A DNA stretch of 7,959 nt from an uncultured Bacteroidota bacterium (GTDB lineage Bacteria > Bacteroidota > Bacteroidia > Chitinophagales > Chitinophagaceae), in contig CAJATB010000216.1 of assembly GCA_903944755.1 (NCBI GenBank), positions 1-7,959 on the forward strand, given 5' to 3'. The notes under the pieces were generated by a model that ran no database searches, was not told where the DNA came from, and saw only the letters and a list, made by a program, of their open reading frames with translations. Made by a program: the position numbers and the translations under genes. Below are positions 1 through 5,970 of the stretch, piece after piece (position 1 is the stretch's first letter; every line of letters begins with the position of its first letter).

Positions 1-1325
1 CCACCACTTGAAATATTTCTTAATTCATCCAACTCAGCCAATACACCTTCCCTTATAAAACCTCCTTTAACTGAAGTTGCAGGAGGTTGTTCGATAAGCG
101 TATTGAAAATTGCATTTTTTGCATTGGCGCAAAGTTTAAGGTCATTGCCAATTTTTTGTAAGTAATTATTATCAATGGTACCTAATGCTACTTTTATTGC
201 TTCAATAGCTTCCAATGATTTTCCTAATTGCATAAATTCACGGGGCTGCAACTTCCTTGTGCTTAACTTACTTGCGAGCCTTTCCATGTCGCCAATTAAT
301 TCTATTAATGCGCTAATTTTTTTTGTTTGCTCCGGCACTTTTAATAAAGTTTCAACGGCATTTAAACGGTTGTTTATTTGTTCAGGCGCTTGTAAGGGGA
401 ATATTAACCAACGCTTCAATAAACGTGCACCCATAGGGCTTTTAGTATGATCCATTATTTCTAGCAAACCTTTTCTATCTGCACCATTCCCAATTAATTC
501 TAAATTGCGGATAGTGAATTTGTCCATCCATAAAATTTCATTTCTTTCTATGCGCCCAATTTTATGAATATGCTGTAGGTGAGGGTGTTCGGTTTCTTTT
601 AAATAATGCAAAATCGCACCTGCTGCAATAATGGCCATATGTTGGTCCTCAATACCAAAGCCTTTTAATGTTTCTGTTTGGAATTGTTTATATAAAAGTT
701 CTGTGGCAAAAGGTTCGTCAAAAATCCAGCTATCTAGCCCGTATATATAAAAGCTATTCCCAAATACTTCTTTAAAAGTAGCTTGATAATTTTTTGGGTA
801 TAATATTTCGGCTGGTTGTAAGCTTTGCAAAAGTTTATCTAAATATTCAGTGTTGCCTTCTGCAATTAAAAATTCCCCTGTGGTGATGTCTAAAAATGCA
901 ATACCGCCATGGTCTTTTTCGACATAAATAGCTGCTAAGAAATTATTGTTTTTATGTTCTAGTAATTTATCATTCGTGGCAATTCCGGGAGTAAGCATAT
1001 CGGTTACGCCGCGCTTTACAATCCCTTTAACCGATTTTGGATCCTCTAGTTGGTCACAAATTGCAACCCGATGGCCCGCTTTTACTAATTTGTGTAAATA
1101 AGTGTCTAGCGAATGGTGTGGAAATCCAGCTAATTCGCTTGAATTGGGTGCACCATTATTTCGCTTAGTAAGCGTGATACCCAATACCTTAGAAGCCACT
1201 ATAGCATCTTCGCCAAAAGTCTCATAAAAATCACCTACTCTAAACAACAAAATTGCATCGGGGTATTTTTGCTTAATAGCCCTATGTTGTTGCATTAGCG
1301 GTGTTTCTGCACTTGATTTTGCCAT
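1..1325 (-). CDS. mutS: DNA mismatch repair protein MutS, N-terminal half (runs off the left edge)
   Basis: MutS recognises mismatches and small loops in newly replicated DNA and recruits MutL. The reading frame is open from the ATG at 1325-1323 to the window edge, giving 441 codons of a protein normally about 850-880 residues long. The N terminus begins MAKSSAETPLMQQHRAIKQK, followed by FRVGDFYETF at residues 28-37. Phe33 and Glu35 match the mismatch-wedging Phe36 and Glu38 of E. coli MutS. The connector domain follows (about 125-260). The lever/core region starts near 265, with motifs such as NLELIGNG, GARLLKRW and ERLASKLSTRKLQPREF. The visible part ends at ELDELRNISSGG, near the start of the clamp. 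The Walker ATPase and dimerisation domains lie outside the window. The frame is intact as far as it can be read. The gene is divergent from the methyltransferase at 1377 and has a -7 box at 1331-1338. Confidence 0.97.
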   Translation of the reverse strand, partial: MAKSSAETPLMQQHRAIKQKYPDAILLFRVGDFYETFGEDAIVASKVLGITLTKRNNGAPNSSELAGFPHHSLDTYLHKLVKAGHRVAICDQLEDPKSVKGIVKRGVTDMLTPGIATNDKLLEHKNNNFLAAIYVEKDHGGIAFLDITTGEFLIAEGNTEYLDKLLQSLQPAEILYPKNYQATFKEVFGNSFYIYGLDSWIFDEPFATELLYKQFQTETLKGFGIEDQHMAIIAAGAILHYLKETEHPHLQHIHKIGRIERNEILWMDKFTIRNLELIGNGADRKGLLEIMDHTKSPMGARLLKRWLIFPLQAPEQINNRLNAVETLLKVPEQTKKISALIELIGDMERLASKLSTRKLQPREFMQLGKSLEAIEAIKVALGTIDNNYLQKIGNDLKLCANAKNAIFNTLIEQPPATSVKGGFIREGVLAELDELRNISSG

Positions 1326-1330
1326 GGCAA

Positions 1331-1338
1331 CAAACCTA
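1331..1338 (-). promoter_or_regulatory. Bacteroidota -7 promoter box for mutS
   Basis: The minus strand reads TAGGTTTG, an exact match to the Bacteroidota -7 consensus TAnnTTTG. Five bases separate it from the mutS ATG. A T-rich TTTT stands about 20 bases upstream, where the -33 box (TTTG) would be, so that element is weak. Transcription would start within a base or two of the ATG, predicting a leaderless or nearly leaderless mRNA. This is a sequence match, not a mapped start. Confidence 0.55.
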
Positions 1339-1365
1339 CATAATTTTTTTAATATTCGAAAAGCG

Positions 1366-1373
1366 TACTTTTG
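1366..1373 (+). promoter_or_regulatory. Bacteroidota -7 promoter box for the methyltransferase operon
   Basis: TACTTTTG matches TAnnTTTG exactly. It ends three bases before the ATG at 1377, and a run of seven T (1344-1350) lies near the -33 position. The TTG at 1371-1373, which could otherwise be read as an upstream start codon, lies inside this box and is therefore unlikely to be translated. The box faces the mutS box at 1331-1338, with 27 bp between them. Confidence 0.5.
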
Positions 1374-1376
1374 CGT

Positions 1377-1907
1377 ATGCGAAAACTGACCATGGATGAA
1401 TTAGGCAGGAAGTCGGTGGAGGACTTTAAAATGGCCAACAAGAAGCCCATAGTGGTGGTTATGGATAATATTAGAAGTATGCATAATGTGGGGAGTGTTT
1501 TTAGAACTGCCGATGGTTTCCTAATTGACGGTATTTGTTTATGCGGTTTTACACCTCAGCCACCACATAGGGATATTCATAAAACTGCCTTAGGGGCTAC
1601 TGAAACGGTGGATTGGTTGTTTTATGAGCAAACTATTGAAGCAGTGACTGCCCTAAAAGAAAGAGGGTATAAAGTATATGCAATTGAACAAACAGAAGGG
1701 AGTATTTCCTTGGAGCAATTTAAAGAGCAATACCCCAATGTAAAAGACGAATTTTTGGCTTTTGTTTTTGGGAATGAGGTAGACGGAGTAAGTGAAGAAG
1801 TTATTGCAGCTTGCGATGGGGTAATTGAAATACCACAATGGGGGATGAAACATTCATTGAATATTTCGGTAGCAGCGGCTATTGTGTTATGGGAATTTGT
1901 AAGGTAA
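1377..1907 (+). CDS. SpoU/TrmH-family RNA 2'-O-methyltransferase
   Basis: This is a small SPOUT-fold enzyme of 176 residues that should transfer a methyl group from S-adenosylmethionine to a ribose 2'-OH of tRNA or rRNA. Motif 1 is NIRSMHNVGSVFRTAD at 31-46, with Asn37 and the catalytic-type Arg43. Motif 2 is FVFGNEVDGVS at 129-139. Motif 3 is IPQWGMKHSLNISVAAA at 152-168, including the knot's SLNISVA. There is no N-terminal RNA-binding extension, so this is the single-domain form common in Bacteroidota. Its target nucleotide cannot be told from sequence. The start is uncertain. ATG 1377 gives MRKLTMDELGRKS, which fits the family N terminus as I remember it. The TTG at 1371 overlaps the -7 box, and ATG 1392 would give a 171-residue protein with a short leader. 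It is the first gene of a five-gene plus-strand run, 18 bp before the prenyltransferase. Confidence 0.9.
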   Translation: MRKLTMDELGRKSVEDFKMANKKPIVVVMDNIRSMHNVGSVFRTADGFLIDGICLCGFTPQPPHRDIHKTALGATETVDWLFYEQTIEAVTALKERGYKVYAIEQTEGSISLEQFKEQYPNVKDEFLAFVFGNEVDGVSEEVIAACDGVIEIPQWGMKHSLNISVAAAIVLWEFVR

Positions 1908-1925
1908 AAACAAGATTTTAAATTT

Positions 1926-2816
1926 ATGTCAGTAGTAAAAAATTATTTAGGGTTAGTAAAATTTTCACATACCATTTTCGCATTACCCTTTGCTTTAATT
2001 GGTTTTGCATTGGGCGTGAGCTACCAGTTAACAAACCAGCTAGCCATTGAAAATATTGGTTTTAAATTCTTCTTAGTAATTGTTTGCATGTTTACTGCGA
2101 GGTCGGCTGCAATGGCTTTTAACAGGTATTTGGACAGACACTTTGATAAACTAAATCCAAGGACTGCAATTAGAGAAATACCAGCAGGTATAATTAAGGC
2201 AGAAAAGGCGTTGTTATTTGTTTTTATAAATGCCATAGTTTTTGTAATTGCAACTTATTTTATAAATACCATTTGTTTTTATTTATCGCCTGTGGCTTTG
2301 TTTGTGATTTTGTTTTATAGTTATACAAAAAGGTTTACGTACTTATGTCATTTAGTTTTAGGCATTGGACTTTCCTTAGCACCAATTGGAGCATATTTAG
2401 CGGTGACAGGTGTTTTTAATATAGTGCCCTTGTTATTTTCATTTGCTGTATTATTTTGGGTAAGTGGTTTTGATATTATTTTTGCATTACAGGATGTTGA
2501 ATTTGACAAGTCACAATCCTTGTATTCTATGCCAAGTTATTGGGGGATAAAAACTGCATTAAATATTTCTCGTTTTTTACATATGATATCAGCAACCTGT
2601 GTAATTATTGCCTTATTTTTTGGCGACTTTGGGTATGCTTATACTATAGGATTACTTGTTTTTATAGGGATGTTAATATATCAGCATAGTATTGTTAAAC
2701 CAACCGATTTGTCTAAAGTTAATATTGCCTTTATGACTGCAAATGGAATTGCTAGTATTGTTTTTAGTATTTTCGTTTTAATTGATTTATACATTCGATA
2801 CAATCATTTATTCTAA
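1926..2816 (+). CDS. UbiA-family prenyltransferase, MqnP-like (quinone biosynthesis)
   Basis: This is an integral membrane prenyltransferase of 296 residues with about eight or nine hydrophobic helices. UbiA enzymes attach a polyprenyl chain to an aromatic ring using Mg2+ and a polyprenyl diphosphate. The first Asp-rich motif is NRYLDRHFDKLNPRT at 66-80 (Asn66, Asp70, Asp74), followed by REIPAG. The second is DIIFALQDVEFDKS at 183-196 (Asp183, Asp190, Asp194). YSYTKR at 131-136 is also typical. The N-terminal KFSHTIFALPFALIGF (12-27) and RSAAMAFNRYLD (59-70) are like the subgroup often labelled putative 4-hydroxybenzoate polyprenyltransferase in bacteria without ubiquinone. That subgroup includes MqnP of the futalosine menaquinone route. 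The family is certain; assignment to MqnP rather than MenA or another substrate is inference. It lies 18 bp after the methyltransferase and 11 bp before ruvX. Confidence 0.9.
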   Translation: MSVVKNYLGLVKFSHTIFALPFALIGFALGVSYQLTNQLAIENIGFKFFLVIVCMFTARSAAMAFNRYLDRHFDKLNPRTAIREIPAGIIKAEKALLFVFINAIVFVIATYFINTICFYLSPVALFVILFYSYTKRFTYLCHLVLGIGLSLAPIGAYLAVTGVFNIVPLLFSFAVLFWVSGFDIIFALQDVEFDKSQSLYSMPSYWGIKTALNISRFLHMISATCVIIALFFGDFGYAYTIGLLVFIGMLIYQHSIVKPTDLSKVNIAFMTANGIASIVFSIFVLIDLYIRYNHLF

Positions 2817-2827
2817 AATTTAACAAA

Positions 2828-3241
2828 TTGGCACGTATTATTTGTATTGACTATGGGGGAAAAAGATGTGGGTTAGCAGTGACTGACCCGCTTCAAATTA
2901 TTGCAACAGCCTTAACAACCGTTGACACTAAGGACTTGTTTACGTATTTAGCGTCGTATGTTGCAAAAGAACCCGTTGAATTAATATTAATAGGGGAGCC
3001 GTTAAATTTAGACGATACGCCTACACACGCTACTCCATTGGTTAAAAAAGCCATTATTGAATTAGCCAAAAAATTTCCAACCATACCTATTAAAACGGTA
3101 GACGAGCGATATAGCTCAAAAAATGCGGTAAGGGCAATGGTAGAAATGGGGATGAAGAAGAACGACAGACGCGACAAGAAAACCATCGACAGAGTGGCTG
3201 CTACCATGCTATTGCAGGAATATCTTACCAACCGACCTTAA
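2828..3241 (+). CDS. ruvX: RuvX/YqgF-family nuclease (pre-16S rRNA processing / Holliday junction resolvase family)
   Basis: This protein of 137 residues has an RNase H-like fold. The family was first described as a putative Holliday junction resolvase and is linked in E. coli to 5'-end maturation of 16S rRNA. The sequence shows the N-terminal IDYGGKRCGLAVTDP (7-21) with acidic Asp8, ILIGEPLN at 53-60 with Glu57, DERYSS at 92-97, and Asp121 in IDRVAA. These supply the expected acidic active-site residues at the usual family length. The start is TTG. Upstream in frame, a TGA lies at 2783-2785 with no ATG or GTG between, and the first internal ATG codes for Met104, far too late. It begins 11 bp after the prenyltransferase gene without a recognisable ribosome binding site, suggesting cotranscription. 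A def gene follows 45 bp later. Confidence 0.94.
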   Translation: MARIICIDYGGKRCGLAVTDPLQIIATALTTVDTKDLFTYLASYVAKEPVELILIGEPLNLDDTPTHATPLVKKAIIELAKKFPTIPIKTVDERYSSKNAVRAMVEMGMKKNDRRDKKTIDRVAATMLLQEYLTNRP

Positions 3242-3257
3242 ACTGCCTATTTATTTC

Positions 3258-3265
3258 TACCTTTG
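3258..3265 (+). promoter_or_regulatory. Possible internal promoter (-7 box) ahead of def
   Basis: TACCTTTG fits TAnnTTTG exactly and lies in the 45-bp ruvX-def gap, 21 bases before the def ATG. It would give a leader of roughly 17 bases. I see no good TTTG at the -33 position, so this is a half match that could let def and the following gene be transcribed separately from the upstream genes. Confidence 0.4.
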
Positions 3266-3286
3266 CATTTATTATAAAGTAGAAGT

Positions 3287-3862
3287 ATGATTTTACCTAT
3301 TGTTGCCTATGGGGCAGCTATTTTAAGAAAAGTGAGTGCACCTATTGATGCAAACCATCCTAATTTGTCTGAATTAATTGAGTCAATGTGGGAAACCATG
3401 TATGAAAGTAATGGGGTTGGCCTAGCTGCACCACAAGTGAATAGAAATATCCGATTATTTGTAATGGATAGCCAGCAAATTTTTGAAAATGTAGAAGATG
3501 GGGACGACGTATATCCCGATGCACCTGGTATTAAGCGGGTGTTTATTAATGCACAAATTATAGAAACAGGTGGCAATGATTGGGTGTATAATGAAGGTTG
3601 TTTAAGTATTCCTAAAATACGTGAAGACGTGTTGAGAGCAGAAACAGTTACCTTGTCCTATTTGGATGAAAAATTTGTGCAACAGCAAGAAACCTTTAAT
3701 GGGATGACTGCAAGAGTTATTTTGCATGAATACGACCATATTGAAGGGAAATTATTTATTGATTATATCAAGCCCCTTCGCAAGAAAATGTTGCAAGGGA
3801 AACTAAACGATATTACAAAAGGAAAAGTAAGGGTAGACTATAAAATGATACAAATAAAGTAA
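3287..3862 (+). CDS. def: Peptide deformylase
   Basis: This metalloenzyme of 191 residues removes the formyl group from the initiator methionine of new proteins in the cytoplasm. All three family motifs are present: GVGLAAPQ at 43-50, EGCLSIP at 103-109 and HEYDH at 147-151. The metal ligands are Cys105, His147 and His151, and the catalytic residue is Glu148. Between motifs 1 and 2 there is a longer acidic loop (about 63-84, rich in Asp and Glu) than in the E. coli enzyme; I believe this is common in Bacteroidota, and it is not a sign of damage. The ATG is preceded by AAAGTAGAAGT, at most a weak ribosome binding site. It sits 45 bp after ruvX and 5 bp before the secreted unknown gene, so the pair def and 3868 is probably translated from one message. 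Confidence 0.97.
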   Translation: MILPIVAYGAAILRKVSAPIDANHPNLSELIESMWETMYESNGVGLAAPQVNRNIRLFVMDSQQIFENVEDGDDVYPDAPGIKRVFINAQIIETGGNDWVYNEGCLSIPKIREDVLRAETVTLSYLDEKFVQQQETFNGMTARVILHEYDHIEGKLFIDYIKPLRKKMLQGKLNDITKGKVRVDYKMIQIK

Positions 3863-3867
3863 TAGTT

Positions 3868-4800
3868 ATGCGCAGTGTATTTTTCTTGTTCTTTGCTTTA
3901 AGTTTTTTGAACATGCACGCGCAGGACACCATTATAAATAACAATGGTCAAAATTTTACTTTGTCCGAAGTAATTGTGCGTAATAATTTTGATTACAAGG
4001 ACATTCTCCAAAAAATAAAGGAAGACACTAGCTTTTATAAGGCCTTTAGAACTTTAAGAACCATTGGGTACAGCTCGTATAATTTTATTCAAATGATGGA
4101 TAAAAATAATACTATGCAAGCTTCACTAAATAGTAAAACAAGACAGAACAAGGTTGCTGGCTGCAGAACAATGGATGTATTGGAAGAAACCGTTACGGGT
4201 AATTTAAGAAATGCAAAGGGTGATTATAATTATGTAACACCTTCCCTGTATGCTAGTTTATTTTTTACAAAGGGAAGTATTTGCGGGGAAACCAATATAG
4301 TGAATGGCAGAACAAGAACCATTGAGGGATCAGGTATTGAAAAAGCAAAGGAGCAATTAAAAATGTTGTTTTTTAATCCGGGCCGAAAAATCCCAGGCAT
4401 TCCTTTTATTGGAAATAAATTAGACTTGTATGACGCCTCTGCACATGAGTTATATGACTATAGGCTAGACTATGTAGAGTATCATGGCAAACTTGTGGTT
4501 GTGTTTGATGTGCAACCAAAACAAAACTTGAATTTTTTAGCAAACGATAGGATAGTAGTTGACCAAATGATTACTTGGTTTGATCCTAAAACCTTAGAAG
4601 TGCTTGGCCGTAATTATTCCCTAAGTTATAAGGCGGGCGTTTATGATTTCAATGTTCAAATGGAAGTGGAGATGACTTACTTTAACGGACAATTAGTGCC
4701 CAAAATTTTAAGGTATAAAGGTAATTGGGATGTTATTTTTAAGAAAAGAGAAAGGGGAGTATTCACAGCCACTTTATTTGACTTTACTGCTGCGCAATAA
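3868..4800 (+). CDS. Secreted protein of unknown function
   Basis: I do not recognise a named family with confidence. The 310-residue product starts with a signal peptide, MRSVFFLFFALSFLNMHAQD, with likely cleavage after Ala18 (HA/QD). There is no lipobox cysteine, so it is probably periplasmic or otherwise exported. The mature part has only two cysteines, Cys99 and Cys139, which could form one disulfide. It contains a conserved-looking PGRKIPGIPFIGNK (171-184). The C-terminal half alternates hydrophobic and polar residues like a beta-rich fold, ending in RERGVFTATLFDF. The segment after the signal, around LSEVIVRNNFDYKDILQKI, faintly recalls the region following regulatory plug-like domains in Bacteroidota outer-membrane proteins; this is weak inference. 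It begins 5 bp after def, suggesting translational coupling, and ends 8 bp from the convergent ligase gene. Confidence 0.88.
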   Translation: MRSVFFLFFALSFLNMHAQDTIINNNGQNFTLSEVIVRNNFDYKDILQKIKEDTSFYKAFRTLRTIGYSSYNFIQMMDKNNTMQASLNSKTRQNKVAGCRTMDVLEETVTGNLRNAKGDYNYVTPSLYASLFFTKGSICGETNIVNGRTRTIEGSGIEKAKEQLKMLFFNPGRKIPGIPFIGNKLDLYDASAHELYDYRLDYVEYHGKLVVVFDVQPKQNLNFLANDRIVVDQMITWFDPKTLEVLGRNYSLSYKAGVYDFNVQMEVEMTYFNGQLVPKILRYKGNWDVIFKKRERGVFTATLFDFTAAQ

Positions 4801-4808
4801 TAATTTCA

Positions 4809-5921
4809 CTAATCCACTGCAAGAAAGCGGCTTTCAATATATTTCACCACTTCTATTAGGCTTCCTGTTTCCTTAAAAATGCGTAGTTGTTGGTCGGCGC
4901 CTGTCCCATTTTTAAAAATGCTTGCCACTTTTTCAATATGCTTTCTGCTGTCTAAGCCATCCACTACATCGTCAATAAATTCAAGTAATTCGTCAATTAA
5001 TGCTTTAACAGGGACTTCTTTTTCTTTACCAAAGTCAATTAATTTTCCTTCAATACCATAGCGACTCGCACGCCATTTGTTTTCATTAATTAATGCGCGC
5101 TGGTAATTAATGAAGTTTATGTTTTGCTTCCTTAGTGAATAAATTTTAGCACAAAGGGCTTGAAACAAGGCTGCGATAGTAATGGTTTCTTGGGTGGTCA
5201 TAGGTACATCACAAATTCTGAATTCAATAGTGTTATACACTGGATGCACGCGTAAATCCCACCAAATTTTTTTTGCATCGTCAATGCAATTTGTTTTAAT
5301 TAGTACCTGTATAAAATTATCATAAGCTTCTACACTTTCGAAATAGTCAGGGATGCCTGTTCTTGGAAATTTGTCAAATACTTTTGACCGGTAACTCTTA
5401 TAGCCTGTATCACGAGATTCCCAAAAAGGGGAGTTAGTACTTAATGCATAAATATGGGGTAAAAAATAACGGGCTGTATTGGCAATATGAATGGCCATTT
5501 TTCGGTCTTCCATTCCTACATGTACATGTAGGCCAAAAATTAAATTACTCCTAGCAGCTTGCTGTAATTCGTTCAATAAGGCTTGGTACCTAGTTTGGTC
5601 AGATACTAATTGTTTTTCCCATAAACTAAAAGGGTGTGTACCCGAAGCGCCAATACTATAACCTAAGCTATTTGCTACGGCTGCCACCCCAGTTCTTAAT
5701 TCTAAAATTTCGGTGTAGGCTTGGTCCACATTAGTGCAAATACTGGTGCCTACTTCCACCACGGCTTGGTGCATTTCTGCTTTTATCCTTTCTTTAAATA
5801 ACTTTTCTCCTTCATTCACAATAGCTTGCTGATGGCTTTTTAATTCCTTTGAAGAAGGGTCCAATACCATATATTCTTCTTCTACGCCTATTGTAAATTG
5901 TTGTAAGTTATTAGCAGCCAT
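4809..5921 (-). CDS. ybdK: YbdK-type carboxylate-amine ligase (glutamate-cysteine ligase GCS2 family)
   Basis: This 370-residue protein belongs to the ATP-grasp-like glutamate-cysteine ligase 2 superfamily, which joins a carboxylate to an amine at the cost of ATP. E. coli YbdK is nearly the same length (372) and has only weak glutamate-cysteine ligase activity, so the true substrate is unknown. Visible motifs are the N-terminal TIGVEEEYMVLDP (10-22, with Glu14-Glu16 as probable metal ligands), VEVGTSI (55-61), the signature GLHVHVG (130-136) and RVHPVYNTIEFRICD (224-238). It starts at the ATG at 5921-5919; the sequence MAANNLQQFTIGVEEEY matches the usual short lead before the first motif. No ribosome binding site is seen. 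It lies 49 bp downstream of phoH on the same strand and is probably cotranscribed. A glutathione synthetase partner is not present in the window. Confidence 0.92.
   Translation of the reverse strand: MAANNLQQFTIGVEEEYMVLDPSSKELKSHQQAIVNEGEKLFKERIKAEMHQAVVEVGTSICTNVDQAYTEILELRTGVAAVANSLGYSIGASGTHPFSLWEKQLVSDQTRYQALLNELQQAARSNLIFGLHVHVGMEDRKMAIHIANTARYFLPHIYALSTNSPFWESRDTGYKSYRSKVFDKFPRTGIPDYFESVEAYDNFIQVLIKTNCIDDAKKIWWDLRVHPVYNTIEFRICDVPMTTQETITIAALFQALCAKIYSLRKQNINFINYQRALINENKWRASRYGIEGKLIDFGKEKEVPVKALIDELLEFIDDVVDGLDSRKHIEKVASIFKNGTGADQQLRIFKETGSLIEVVKYIESRFLAVD
5515..5532. repeat. Perfect 18-bp palindrome inside the ligase gene
   Basis: CCTACATGTACATGTAGG equals its own reverse complement. 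On the minus strand it covers the codons for the catalytic-type LHVHVG motif, built from the repeated pair CAT GTA. The repeat is therefore at least partly a by-product of the His-Val-His-Val protein sequence. With no loop it would act as a DNA palindrome rather than an RNA hairpin. Confidence 0.7.
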
Positions 5922-5970
5922 ATAGCGTGAATTTACTTAAAATTTGGCATCTATAAAAAAATAAGCAACA

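Noticed and set aside
175..450. Plus-strand 91-codon open frame with hydrophobic stretches
   Set aside because: It lies wholly antisense to mutS, whose minus-strand frame encodes conserved MutS sequence throughout.
2893..3231. Minus-strand 112-codon open frame
   Set aside because: It is the antisense shadow of ruvX, which carries all conserved family motifs on the plus strand.
3307..3576. Minus-strand 89-codon open frame
   Set aside because: It is antisense to def across its first catalytic motif and has no recognisable features.
4823..4835. Inverted repeat GAAAGC-G-GCTTTC as a terminator for the plus-strand gene ending at 4800
   Set aside because: It lies inside the ligase coding region, has a one-base loop before fraying and is not followed by a T tract.
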